Assembly: GCA_009829735.1 (NCBI GenBank)
Contig: CM020618.1
Location: 10,631,119 to 10,695,118 of the forward strand
DNA length: 64,000 bases
Direction: 5' to 3'
DNA from: Pyropia yezoensis
Taxonomy: Eukaryota > Rhodophyta > Bangiophyceae > Bangiales > Bangiaceae
Position 1 is the stretch's first letter. Every line of letters starts with the position of its first letter. The notes below the pieces were generated by a model that saw nothing but the letters and a program-made list of their open reading frames with translations, ran no database searches and was not told the origin of the DNA. A program made the position numbers and the translations under genes. Of this stretch, positions 32,467 to 42,957 are shown one piece after another.

Positions 32467-35400
32467 CACGTCCGAATTCAGGCACGCCTCGCGAGTCCCA
32501 GAGTGCTGCTCCCTTCATTCATGCAGACGCTCCACCCAGAGGCCTGTGTCGCACCTGCCCAGGGTGTCCTCAGACCCATCCTGAGGCGTCCCCTATTTCT
32601 TCCGTGCCCCGCACGCATGGAAGGCGCTCTTAGAATGGGCATTCAGGTCACTTGTGTGAGGAACCACCCACACATGGGCAGCCCTCAACGTACTCGTGAT
32701 GGTGTCAGCGACCCGTGCCAGACAGTAGGGCGACAGGGTGCGGGGAAGAGCATGGAGATGGGGACGGTGGTAGGTTTGGGGAAGAAGACGGCGCGACGTC
32801 GGTGGTGATCGAGGGGGGTTCAAAGGGTTAAGGTCGTCTTTGGTCTGTGTCTGTGGTTGCCCGTCCGGTCTCCCCCTGTGGCGCCGACACCGACGCACTA
32901 TATACTCGCGTCGGGGCACCCGAGGTGCCCCAAAGCATGCGTTTACTCGTTGCGCCGCCGGTAGGCACAAAACGGCCCAGAAACAAAGCATGGCTCTCAA
33001 AACAAAGCATGGGCGGGCGTGCGCACTAAAGGAGTGCAGCCCCAGTTTGCCGCAAACGAAGGGGTCAGGTGTGCGGCGCCTAGTGCGCCGTCCAAGCCGG
33101 CCCCAGACGCCAGTCGGTCCGAAGGTCGGAGAGGCGTGTAAGCACGGCTCGATCGAGTCGACCGAATCGGCCAGCCGGCCACCCAGTCACATCGCTGCAA
33201 TGCTGCAGCGAGGACATTCTAACGGACTCGCCAGCTGTGGCAGATGTGGCTCGTCATGAGTGCTCACGGTGGCGCCTTTCGACATGCCATGATGGGTTGT
33301 CGATGGCTGCTGTCGTGCGGCCAGCAGACACCGTGAGACAGCGGCTGACTCATCTTGAGTCTGGAAGGTACACCGCGTCATGCCCCACAATACAAGAAAT
33401 TGATCCATGTTGCCAGGAGTTGGTTCGGCAGGATCTGTAAGGAGAGGTCCCAGATATCATCCCTTAGGTATGAGGCATGGGATTAGGGGAGAAATCCTTA
33501 CAACTTGCCCAGTGCGCCCTGTGAGATTTGTTCCCCTGGACTTGCTTGACACCGGTCCCCTTTCTGTGGCAAAAACCACTCGCACACACGGCACCCAAGT
33601 TGGGGCGGTGTGCAAGGGCTGCCTCCCGTGTCGGGGGAACCGGAAGAAGTGCAAGTCGCACACACTCTGTCCCTGTTGTGGGGCAAACCCCCCACCAACA
33701 AACAAGAAGATGGTGTGTGGTCCAACAGTTTCTTGGTCGGGACGGGGACGCAGGGCCAAGCCCCGCTGTCCCTCCCCTTATCCCCCCAGGGTCCACTCAG
33801 AATCTCGCCACTCAGAATCTCCCACCCCAGCACCTGCCCACCGGGCCACACGAAAATTCAAGACGATAAATGCAGAAAACCCTCAAATCCAAGTTGGATT
33901 TACTACTAAGCTAACTATCCCAAACTTAGGGAATATGGACCCAAATGCAGGGGGAGGAACGGATCAGGCTAGTGGCCTGCCGCCCCTTGCATGGCACGTG
34001 TTGCCCCCCTACCTGGGGGTCAATACTGCCACACTTTCCACTCTCGCCCCGCCCTCTCTATCCCTCCCGGTTGCACAGAACGTGCTCGTCCACTGGGCGG
34101 CAAGTTCAACTGCCGAGCGCCCCTCTGACTTCCACACCCCGGGGCACGCCACAGGCTCACTCCGACCGCACCCACCCGAGTGGGCCTCTTCTTCCCTATC
34201 GCCGCCGCAGTCGTGATCGCTCGTCCAATGGGAGCTCACGACCGATCCAGGTCGTGCGCCCGATCCTCACTCCTCCCGCCCCCGCGCGCTCGGCACGTAT
34301 GCGCAACGAGCCATGTTGTCGGTCCAGGAGGCTTTCCACCCTCCTCTGAAAGATTTCCTTGTGCTCGCGCAAGCCCTCTGTGCACAGAAGCCGCCCGTCA
34401 AGCGGGCACCCAGCTCACATTTCTGAGCAGCACCCTCCGCCCTCTGTCATTCTTGCGGTCTTCCAGTGCGCGCTCGGGTGCATTCCCCAGGTAATTCATT
34501 TATACGTGTCCGCTGCCCCGTGCCCGCGCGCGCCCCCTGGGCTTGTGCAATACGTTTGCACCTCGAGCGGAGACGTTCACTACGACCACTCGTTTTTCGC
34601 CCCGCCCCCACGGCCACTCGCCCCGCAGCTGTGACGCTTTCAGGTGGCTCGCCTCTAAGAACTCAGCTGGTGACCAGCACACCCAATGAGCAGTCAATAT
34701 CACAGACACCGCCTGTACCTCCTCCCCACGTCCGGCTCACGGCACCCAAGCCCATTGATGAGGAGCAGGTCTCGCCATGGGCCGTCATGCCAGGCCTCTT
34801 TCACTTCGTTCACGCGCTCAGCTGTCCCTCAGTCTCTGTCCCGCTTCTCCGTGTCCGTTCTCCGCACCGTGCTCCATCCTCAACACGCGCCTTGCTACTT
34901 GTGTGTTGCTCGTTCCCGCGCATCCCCACCCCCTCCCTTGCTTCACATGGATCTACTCTGTCTTTGACTTCGCGCCCGCATCGGTCTGTTTTTTTGCGCA
35001 TGTAGCTGTCGTCGTGCAGGTGGCGTTCGTCAACGTGCGCCTTCGTCTCGGGGACTATTGGTGGGTGCAGTGGCTTTGTGGTTTGTGCTGCTCTCCTCCG
35101 TCTTGTACTTTGTGTGCTGGCCTCGCAGTATGTGTTTGTCGCCAGACATGGAAAAGGGATCAACGCTATGTCTATGTGGTTGTCTTCTACGCTGTGTGAT
35201 CCTCTTTGTCTCTATTTTTCTCTTGCCACCTCCGCATCTCTCGTGTTGTCTGATTGTCGTTCTCCGTGTCGCGGTCTTGCTGCTGGTTTTTCTTCTCCGT
35301 TCATGTGACTTAAGGTTCTTCATGTGTGCTCTTCGTCGTTCTCTTCCTCTTTGTGCGATCCTTTGTTTTTTGCCCATGCTTACGCCTCCGCGACAGTGTT

Positions 35401-36013
35401 TTAGCTTTGTCTTCGTGTCTTGCCTCTTTTTGGATGTGTGCTCTTCACTCTTTCTTCGTCTCCTTCTTGCTCGTGTGTCTCATTTTCTGTCTGCGTGTCC
35501 TGCCTTTTTTCGTGGCCTTGATTCTTGCTCAGGGTGAGGAGGATGCTGAAATTTTCTTTTCTGTTGTATGCGTATCGTTTTGTTGTAGGTTGAGTGGACG
35601 TGGGCGTGGGGCAGGCGGGGCGGGGAGGGGTCTGGTACGAGAGCGGCCCCGGGGGAAACAATCCTAGACGTACATTCTATGCTTTCTTGCAACGTACAGT
35701 ATTATCCGTGGGTGACGTAGCCACTACAGGGACCGCGTCGCGGTCTATTGGCAGGCGCTCTGAGCGCTGTTCGTAGCATAGTGGGCGTGGTCAATGTAGT
35801 GATCGGTGGGCCAGACACGCAGCGTGACATGACATTGGTACGCGATGGCTCTCAGGTTGCGATAAGTAGCTCTCCACAATTCCTTCTCGGGTATACTGGC
35901 GACCGTGACATGTCCGCACACCCCCTCCTAGAGGCGTCGTGGGGGGGGGTTCAGGAGTATACTGGTCAGACGATGTATCCCCAATTGGAAGAATGGCCTC
36001 TGTGAGAGGGTCT
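32467..36013. other. 3.5-kb region without a confident gene
   Basis: Mixed-composition DNA. A Cys-rich frame (33407-34216) is listed separately. From about 34770 to 35560 the plus strand is strongly pyrimidine-rich with few A bases, which produces spurious hydrophobic frames on plus and Lys/Arg-rich frames on minus. A small inverted repeat with 8-bp stem (GGGGCACC...GGTGCCCC) is near 32915. No tRNA or rRNA is recognised. Confidence 0.4.
33407..34216 (+). CDS. Hypothetical protein with a Cys-rich cluster
   Basis: A 269-aa frame from the ATG at 33407. Near residues 67-92 it has CKGCLPCRGNRKKCKSH and then CPCCG, a pattern that could bind zinc. The rest is Pro/Ser/Thr-rich and resembles no family known to me. 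Codon use lacks the strong G/C-ending bias of the housekeeping genes. It could be a transposon-derived protein or a chance frame. Confidence 0.2.
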   Translation: MLPGVGSAGSVRRGPRYHPLGMRHGIRGEILTTCPVRPVRFVPLDLLDTGPLSVAKTTRTHGTQVGAVCKGCLPCRGNRKKCKSHTLCPCCGANPPPTNKKMVCGPTVSWSGRGRRAKPRCPSPYPPRVHSESRHSESPTPAPAHRATRKFKTINAENPQIQVGFTTKLTIPNLGNMDPNAGGGTDQASGLPPLAWHVLPPYLGVNTATLSTLAPPSLSLPVAQNVLVHWAASSTAERPSDFHTPGHATGSLRPHPPEWASSSLSPPQS

Positions 36014-36196
36014 AAAGGTCCATTCCATATAGCTAGTCATTTGAAAAAATGATTTCTCTCTCGGCCGCATCTCATGGGCTACAGCTCTACTTTGATCAGA
36101 ATGATCCCCACCGCGCTCCGGGCCAGGGATAAAAAATTCAGGACCCAGGACCGTGTTATTGCGCCTGTGTGCACGCCCGAAGCGCAACGCGGGGTA

Positions 36197-37493
36197 CAGG
36201 GGGGGGAAAGAAGTATAGATCTGCCCAGATCCGATGTCGACTTAGCCCCCCCACGTCCGGAAAAGGCAACAGATGGATGCATTCAGGCGGGGGGGTCGAC
36301 GCAACCACGCCTCCTTCTTCGTCCTGAACGTTATCATGGGTCGCCCCAAAGGGGCGAAGGAGACGCCAGCGGCCACTAGGGCGGCCATGGCGGCCCTTGT
36401 CAAGGCCGGTCTGACCAACCGCAGGGTGGCTGATGCCCTCGCGGTGCCCATTGGCACCGTCAGCACGATTTCTGCGCGCGTGCGCCGCGGAGAGTCCGCC
36501 TTCCCCCGCCGCAGGCAGGGGCGGCCCCGTCTCCTGGACGCCAGAGGGGTGCGGCACCTCCAGTTTGTGGTGTTCCGCAGTCGGCGCGTCACCCTGGAGC
36601 AGCTGGAGGCAGAATACAACGCCGGGATGCCTCGGCAGGTCAGCCAGCGCACCATCAGGCGCTACCTGCACCGCATGGCCATTTAACTATGCTGCGGTGA
36701 CAAAGCCATTTCTCACGCGGCTGCATGTGTCGCGCCGCGTGGCATGGGGTCGGACGCACTCTCCGTGGTCTCTGGCGGACTGGGGGAACGTCGCTTCTTC
36801 GGACGAGAGCTCATTCACCGTCCGCCCTGCCAGGGGGGAGGCTCGGGTCTGGCGGCGGTCTCACGAGCGCTACCTGCCTGCTTGTCTGCGCCCGTCGTTC
36901 AAGTCTGGGCGGACAACACTCTCTGTATGGGCTGCCTTCTCCTCAAAGGGCAGGACCCCGCTGGTGCGCATTGACGGGCGCCTCAACCAACACAAGTACA
37001 TGGGCATCATCCACGAGTATCTGTTGCCCTTCGTTGAGCAGCGGCACGGCGGGACATTCTACTTTATTCTTATGGAAGACAACTGTTGGCCGATCGGGCC
37101 ATCAATGTCGGCAAGTACATGGCGCTGCATGGCCTGCGGCGCCTTGACTGGCCCGCGCAGTCGCCCGACATGAAACCGATTGAGATCGCCTGGAGCGTCC
37201 TGGAAACTCGTCTTCGGGCGCGCGAGCGCATGCCTACATCTTTGGGCGGCCTCTTCACGGCCTTGTGTGAGGAGTGGGATGGTCTGTCGGACGGTTTTTT
37301 CCGTACCTTGTGGGAGTCGATGCCTCGCCGGGTCGGGGCGGTGGCGCAGGCTCGCGGGCACGCCACGAAATACTGAAGACAATCGGCCCCTGAGGCGTCT
37401 GAGGGCCACCTTTCTCTGACTCAGGGAAACGATCCGGGACCGATCTTGCAATAAAGTAGCCCAGGCGGATCTATACTTTTGTCCCCCCCCCTG
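36197..37493 (+). mobile_element. Tc1/mariner element, 1,297 bp, nested
   Basis: Imperfect inverted repeats of about 30 bp start CAGGGGGGGG at 36197 and at 37493 on the opposite strand, sharing AAGTATAGATC(T/C)GCC. TA flanks both ends (36195-36196 and 37494-37495). The transposase gene inside is in the plus orientation. The ends differ from those of the 29417-30771 element, so this is a separate family. Confidence 0.88.
36336..37376 (+). pseudogene. Tc1-like transposase with two frame breaks
   Basis: Begins at the ATG at 36336 (MGRPKGAKETPAATRAAMAA), a helix-turn-helix domain with a GRPR linker (QGRPRLLD). The first frame ends at 36684, but the family sequence goes on in the next frame from about 36670 (NYAAVTKPFLT, SSDESSFTVRP, FKSGRTTLSVWAAFS, FILMEDN) to about 37085. 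It returns to the first frame for DRAINVGKY, SPDMKPIEIAW and the C-terminus at 37376. All three DDE residues are present (SDES, MEDN, PIE), so the gene was inactivated by two single-base indels of opposite sign rather than by loss of the active site. Confidence 0.88.
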
Positions 37494-37624
37494 TACTCTG
37501 GGCCCTCCGGACGCGCGGTCGGGTGCGAATGCCGATTAACATCATATTGGCCGACATTCGCTTTTGGCAGAACGGGGGTTGCATGATGACCGATTCCACA
37601 TCCAATCAGGAGTTGCAGCAGTAA

Positions 37625-37852
37625 CTACCTTATCAATTCCATAATCCCGCCGCGCATGGCGTCGACGTGACAGCCGGTCGTCCTCCCGTCGTTGGGATTA
37701 GCGATGGACTTGGCGTGGCCCCCGTCGCTCTCCCCCTCAAATAACCGACGGACGTTGTTCAGGAGAGTGGCCGTCTCTTTAGTCAAACGGTAGAAGGCGC
37801 GGCGCCGACGTGACGGGCCACCACCACCAGCAATTTGTCCCCCAGACGACAT
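37625..37852 (-). pseudogene. Helix-turn-helix transposase-type fragment
   Basis: A 75-aa frame from the ATG at 37852: MSSGGQIAGGGGPSRRRRAF, then LTKETATLLNNVRRLFE and SIANPNDGRTTGCHV. The helix-rich part ending in a degenerate TGC-type recognition helix resembles the N-terminus of DDE transposases. It lies within the 36014-38466 element on the strand leading into the nested Tc1 insertion, so the rest of its gene may have been disrupted by that insertion. Confidence 0.35.
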
Positions 37853-38859
37853 GGTGGGGGGCGCAGCTTGCGCGGGCAGAGATATTAGGGGGGGGGTAGG
37901 TGGTAGCGTACAGTACAGTTCGCGGTGCAACCGCTGTGCAAGAGCGCCAGTCGACGATGGGTGAAGCGCAGAGGCGTGGCTGCAGACACGACAGCGCTTC
38001 ACAACAACATTTCTCAGTCCACAATTTTTTTCGTGTCATTGTACTTTAGGTAGCCCCCGTAGCCGATTTTCTGTCGGATCTGGCGGAGAAGAACAACAAG
38101 CCGTGTGCTAGTCTCTGTCTCAACAGAGCAGAAAGATAACGTGACATGATAAAAGAACCTGTTCTGCCGTGACCTCTAGGCGACTAACGCACGGCGAGCC
38201 GTACACGTGCAACTAAAAAGTCGGAAAAACGGACGAGTTGCTGATGTATGCGACTGGTATGGCGGCGGTCCTGCCTACGAACGGAGTGATTTATTTTTGA
38301 GCGTACGGGACCATGACCAAAAAGACATATAAAAAGTGCTAAACGATGCCTGTGAGCACTGTAATTGAGGAAAAAAAGAACCTGGCGGCTCCCGTGATGC
38401 ATTGTGTCATGAGGGGGGTATGAAGTTGGGTCTCCCCAGGTGACTAGCTATATGGAATGGACCTTTTGTACACGCCGTTCTCGATATACGCGTCCGTGAA
38501 TATTTGTACTGGGCCCTTTTTAGACTATTTCAGCCCAATCTGGGGTGCTGTGTGGTACCAACCACGAGTACAGGTAACTATTCAATTATATGCTGTTCGT
38601 TTTATTGTACCTACTATATAAACGAATAACGATCGACCGCGTGCGACTACCGAGCCTTCGTCAATCGTCTCGGATTCAAATGATCGAGCCATTCAGAAAT
38701 TAGAGACCAGGGTTGAGCGGCTCGGTCCCATCGACGTCGAGCACGCGCCGTCGTCCCACACCCGGCGCACCCCGCTCACCTTCCCACCACCCCGTGCCAT
38801 CTGCCCCCCAACACCCTACAGTACTGTATTGTTTCTTTGGCCGATGCTCCACCTCTGCC

Positions 38860-39462
38860 ATGTCTGCCGTGACTCCGGGCGCAGCGCGCGCCGCAGCCGC
38901 CGCGGCCGCCGAGGCAGCCGTCCAGGAGATCTTCCCCGTGGCTTCCCCGGAGACGCGGCAGGCGGTCAGCGTGGCTGCCGCTGCCGCGACTGCAGCGGCA
39001 GCTGTATATTTCCGCAATAGCGCGCTGCCTCCGACGCCACCTAATCCGGGGGCGTCAAGTCGGGCAAGATCAAGGGCGTCCGGCGTGGCTGGTGGGCTCA
39101 TCCGCAAAAAGAGGACAGCCCTCTCTCTAGGGCACAAGATTGCTTTCATCCGTTTGTTTGACCGCGGGGTGCACACCTCTATGCAGAGTTTGGTCGACAG
39201 CTTTGAAAAACCTATCTCTTTATCTAACGCCCGACGAATCTGCGAGCCCCGGGAGCGGTCCCGCCTACTAGCCCCAGAGCGGAGCGGTGAAGCGCTGGAC
39301 GCCGTGAGGGCGCGCCGATCAAGGTTTGAGGCGGTGGACAAGGCTCTACGAGTTGGGCACGACGGCATTCAGACAATGGCCAGGAGCGACCTACCCGTTA
39401 CGCTGGCGGTGCTGGAGAAACGGAACACTTTGAAGGACACAAGATGCTCACACGCACCCTGA
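38860..39462 (+). CDS. CENP-B/Tigger-type helix-turn-helix protein
   Basis: A 200-aa protein starting at the ATG at 38860. After an Ala-rich segment, residues 85-190 read IRKKRTALSLGHKIAFIRLF...ISLSNARRIC...RRSRFEAVDKALRVGHD. This is the layout of a CENP-B N-terminal (Psq-like) helix-turn-helix followed by the start of the second CENP-B/Tc5 DNA-binding domain. Pogo/Tigger transposases carry these domains ahead of a DDE domain, which is absent here. The protein may be a truncated transposase or a small domesticated DNA-binding protein. The frame is unbroken. The cellular role is unknown. Confidence 0.5.
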   Translation: MSAVTPGAARAAAAAAAEAAVQEIFPVASPETRQAVSVAAAAATAAAAVYFRNSALPPTPPNPGASSRARSRASGVAGGLIRKKRTALSLGHKIAFIRLFDRGVHTSMQSLVDSFEKPISLSNARRICEPRERSRLLAPERSGEALDAVRARRSRFEAVDKALRVGHDGIQTMARSDLPVTLAVLEKRNTLKDTRCSHAP

Positions 39463-40184
39463 CAGAAGAGCGGCCAAGTCCTCGGCGCAGTGCTGGGTTG
39501 TCTTGGAGAGGCAGCGTGGCAGGCACAGCGGTCGTGAGATCAATCATCGACGATCGACTGTGCCACGAGTCTCGTCGATCGCCATACATTATGCCACTTG
39601 TCGCAATGATCGACGATCGCACGCCGATTGTGAGTGGTTTTAGGGTCGCTGAGAAGAACAGGCTCTCCCCGAGTAAAGGGCTACTTCACGACGCACCCCT
39701 ACCAGATGGTCGAATAATGACTGTATCCCGCAGTATATTCCAGTAACAGTGGTACGTTTTCGCGACGATGCAGTGCATAAAATTCAACACAAATTATATA
39801 CAAGGGCATGTGGGCTACTTTGCTCATGACACGCGCTGAAAAAGACGTGACTACTAATTAACCACTATATTTCGGCTTGGATCCAACTCTGCCGTTGCGG
39901 TTACATGTTGCATCGCTGGCTGCGTCGGCCCGCCCCTGGCGAGTCCACCTTTCTCCCCTTCGAGGGCGCGTTCGAGCTGGCGTCCCCTTCCCTCGCTGCC
40001 GTTGGGCATGCGGACTGCCCCCCCACCTACGACCTCTCTGAGCTGCCACCTTGGGAGTCTGTCGTAGGTCTTGACGGCGCTGGGGGTGCCAGCTCGCTGG
40101 GTTGTCCCCTCCCCGCCACCCCTCCTCCCCACCACCCAACCACCTTTCTTGCCGCCCCCCCCGCGCCTGGGCGCGCCCCTCGCA
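39463..40184. other. Intergenic region and MYST 5-prime flank
   Basis: Two copies of ATCGACGATCG lie near 39545 and 39609. From about 39900 the sequence becomes GC-rich leader of the MYST gene. No gene is recognised. Confidence 0.4.
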
Positions 40185-42932
40185 ATGCCTGGCCGCTCCA
40201 ACTCCCCCCCCTCTTCCTCCACTGATGATTCTGATGCGGATTCATCCTCATCTGCCGAGGCCACCGACGTGTCGGACGCGGGCTCAACCACGTCGGCGGG
40301 CAAGGCTGGGTCGGTGGACCTCGACTCATCGGCCGAGTCATCATCTGCGTCGTCCTCCCCCGCTCGGCGTCCGCGTCAGGGGAGGGCGGGGGGGGATGAT
40401 TCCTCGCTGTCGGAGCACACCAAGTCCTCCAGCCCGCCACCGACCCCACCCCGGCGAGGTGGTGGGGGGCGGGGTGGCCGCCTAAAGGTGGTGGCCGAGG
40501 AGGAGGAAGAGGAGGAGGAAGAAGAGGAAGAGGAGTCTGAAGCTCCTGGGGACAATGATGGAGGGGGCGACGTGATGGACGAGGACGACGATGAGGAGGA
40601 GGGGGAAGAGGAGGAGGAGGAAGAAAGTGAGCCCGCCGGCGGCGGTGCCAGCCGCAGCCGCGGCGGTGGAGGCCGGGGCGGCAGCCGTGCCGGCCGTGGC
40701 CGCTCGGCCCACCGGTCCGCGGATGCCATGGACGTGGACAACGACGATGGCGATGATGCCGACGACGCGGACGCGTCGCGTGACCGCAAGCGCGGGGGCG
40801 GCGAGCTGGGCCGGCGAGGCGCACGCCCGGTAGCCCGCCCATCGACAGCGCAATCTTCCGCTGCTGGCCGCCGACGCAGCGCAGGCGGCGGGCCGGGTCG
40901 GAGCAGCCCTGCAGATGATGACGAGGAAGATAATAGTGGCGGCGGAGCTGGGCGACCCGGTGTTGCAGCGAGGCCGCGAGCGTCTGCGGTTGCCGCCTCC
41001 ACCATCGCCGGTCGCCCCTCCTCCTCTGGCAAAGCTGGCAGCGGTGGGCGGGCGCGGGCGGTCCGCGGCGCGTCGCCCCCCCGATCGACCGGCGGCGGCG
41101 GCGGCGGTCGCGGCGGGCTGCGGCGGAAGGGCGGTCCGCAGGGCACGCTGCGCGTGCGCTCGGGCGGCGATGACGCCGATGATGCTGACGGTACAGGAGG
41201 GGGTGGTGGCGGCGCTGGCGGTGGCGCTGATCGGGGCGATCCGGACGGCCGTCGGGTGGGGAGCGCCAGCCGCCCGCCACGGCCCGCCAAAGGTGCCCGC
41301 GGTGGCAGAGAACGGAATGGAGACTTGGCTAGTGGCAGGAGTGCCGCGTCGCCGCCGTCCCCCCCCCGCACCCTGCCACCCCCAGGGGTTACCGATGCTG
41401 CCGCCGCTGGGCGTACCAACGGCGAGGCTGGGGGGTCCCCCCCCCTCGCCGAGGTTGTGCTCCCGCTTGCCATTGGCACAATCGTGCCGTGTACGTGGCG
41501 GGGCGAGGAGGTGCACGAAGCCAAGGTGATTGAGCGGCGGCTCAAGCCCGGCACCCCAGATTATGAGTACTACGTGCACTACGCGGGCTTTAACCGGCGG
41601 CTGGACGAGTGGGTGGAGCTCCACCGGTTTGACCTCGACGCCCTTCGTCGGCGGCGACCTGTGGCGGGTAAGCGTGGGGGCGCGCGGGGGGGGGGCGCCG
41701 CCGCCGCAGGGCGTGGAGGGGACGCAGATGGTGCCATCAGCCGCGGCCGCGCCGGGGGAGCACCCGCCGGCGGCACCGTAGCCGCCGACCGCAGTCGCCG
41801 TCGTAACTCGAATATGGCCCGGCGGGGCGCGTCACCGTCGGCCGACGGCGGGGACGGCCGGGCGTCGGCCGCGCCCGCGCCTGGTCGGCGTGGCCGCCAC
41901 TCTTCTAAGGGCGGCGTGGCTACCACCGGAGCTGTTGCAAGTGGCGGTGCCCCCGGTGGTGTCGGTACGGGTGGCGGCACGGGTGGCGGCGGGCGGGCGG
42001 GCCGCGACGAAAAGACGGCCGAGGAGCGGGAGCACGAGGAGGCCACCAAGGTGAAGAACGTACAGACGCTGCAGCTGGGCCGCTGGCGCATCGATACGTG
42101 GTACTACTCGCCCTTCCCTGCGGAATACGCCAACTACTCGACGCTCTACGTCTGTGAGTATTGTCTCTCCTTCATGCGCACCCCCGCCGCGTTGGCTCGC
42201 CACGCCGCGCGCTGCACCTTGCGGCATCCACCAGGTGTGGAAATCTACCGCCGCGGCGGGGTGTCCGTGTTTGAGGTAGACGGCGCATCCAACAGGGTGT
42301 ACGCGCAAAACCTGTGTTACATTGCTAAGCTGTTCCTCGACCACAAGACGCTCTACTACGACGTCGACCCGTTTTGGTTTTACATCATGTGCGAGGTCGA
42401 CGCCCGTGGCGCCCACTTGGTCGGCTACTTTTCCAAGGAGAAGCACTCGGAGGAGGATTACAACGTGGCCTGCATCCTGACGTTACCGCCGTATCAAAGG
42501 AAGGGCTACGGCAAGTTCCTCATTGCCTTCTCGTACGAACTGTCCAAGCTGGAGGGCAAGGTTGGCTCCCCGGAGAAGCCCTTGTCGGACCTGGGTCTCC
42601 TGGGCTACCGCTCCTACTGGTCGCAGGTGCTGGTGGACCTGCTCCGTGCCGAGTCGGGCGCCGCCCTGTCGGTGACGGAGATCTCGGCGCGGACCATGAT
42701 GAAGACCGACGACATTGTGTCGACGCTGCAGGTGCTTGGCCTCATTCAGTACTACGAGGGGCAGCATGTCGTGGAACTGCGGCGAGTTGCCAACCTCAAA
42801 ATGGGCTCCCGTGGGCTCCCGTGCGACCCGTCCTGCATCCGCTGGACACCGCACGCGCCGATAGGAGGAGCGCCCGCTGGGGGGGGGGGTGGGGTGGCCG
42901 CTCCATCTCCGCCTGCGGGAAGGCGACGCTGA
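40185..42932 (+). CDS. MYST-family histone acetyltransferase (Esa1/Tip60/HAM type)
   Basis: A 915-aa nuclear enzyme, the likely catalytic subunit of a NuA4-type complex acetylating histone H4. The ATG at 40185 begins MPGRSNSPPSSSTDD. Residues 1-410 are disordered, with Ser/Asp and Glu-rich blocks (about 105-150) and RGG-like stretches. A chromo-barrel lies at about 423-493 (YYVHYAGFNRRLDEWV). The MYST domain follows: NVQTLQLGRWRIDTWYYSPFP, a C2HC finger (CEYCLSFMRT...H...C, about 656-678), Lys715 in NLCYIAKLFLDHK (the autoacetylated position), Cys763 in ACILTLPPYQ, the acetyl-CoA loop QRKGYG (771-776) and catalytic Glu797 in SPEKPLSDLG. The chromo-barrel together with these features places it with Esa1/Tip60/HAM1 rather than MOZ or HBO1. 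The disordered N-terminus is much longer than in yeast Esa1 (445 aa). The annotated stop lies just after a G11 run (42879-42889). Confidence 0.93.
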   Translation: MPGRSNSPPSSSTDDSDADSSSSAEATDVSDAGSTTSAGKAGSVDLDSSAESSSASSSPARRPRQGRAGGDDSSLSEHTKSSSPPPTPPRRGGGGRGGRLKVVAEEEEEEEEEEEEESEAPGDNDGGGDVMDEDDDEEEGEEEEEEESEPAGGGASRSRGGGGRGGSRAGRGRSAHRSADAMDVDNDDGDDADDADASRDRKRGGGELGRRGARPVARPSTAQSSAAGRRRSAGGGPGRSSPADDDEEDNSGGGAGRPGVAARPRASAVAASTIAGRPSSSGKAGSGGRARAVRGASPPRSTGGGGGGRGGLRRKGGPQGTLRVRSGGDDADDADGTGGGGGGAGGGADRGDPDGRRVGSASRPPRPAKGARGGRERNGDLASGRSAASPPSPPRTLPPPGVTDAAAAGRTNGEAGGSPPLAEVVLPLAIGTIVPCTWRGEEVHEAKVIERRLKPGTPDYEYYVHYAGFNRRLDEWVELHRFDLDALRRRRPVAGKRGGARGGGAAAAGRGGDADGAISRGRAGGAPAGGTVAADRSRRRNSNMARRGASPSADGGDGRASAAPAPGRRGRHSSKGGVATTGAVASGGAPGGVGTGGGTGGGGRAGRDEKTAEEREHEEATKVKNVQTLQLGRWRIDTWYYSPFPAEYANYSTLYVCEYCLSFMRTPAALARHAARCTLRHPPGVEIYRRGGVSVFEVDGASNRVYAQNLCYIAKLFLDHKTLYYDVDPFWFYIMCEVDARGAHLVGYFSKEKHSEEDYNVACILTLPPYQRKGYGKFLIAFSYELSKLEGKVGSPEKPLSDLGLLGYRSYWSQVLVDLLRAESGAALSVTEISARTMMKTDDIVSTLQVLGLIQYYEGQHVVELRRVANLKMGSRGLPCDPSCIRWTPHAPIGGAPAGGGGGVAAPSPPAGRRR

Positions 42933-42957
42933 AGGCCGCTTAATCGTGTGGCATAGC

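Larger units (their letters stand above)
36014..38466. mobile_element. 2.45-kb element bounded by 26-bp perfect inverted repeats
   Basis: AAAGGTCCATTCC...CTAGTCA at 36014-36039 recurs exactly inverted at 38441-38466. Between them lie a complete Tc1/mariner element (36197-37493) and a short minus-strand frame with a transposase-like helix-turn-helix (37625-37852). The simplest reading is an older DNA transposon into which the Tc1-like element inserted. Removing the inner element leaves about 1.16 kb. A clear target-site duplication was not seen. Confidence 0.65.

Noticed and set aside
35058-35537. 159-codon hydrophobic protein
   Set aside because: The hydrophobicity follows from the T/C-rich base composition of the plus strand; there is no recognisable fold or codon bias.
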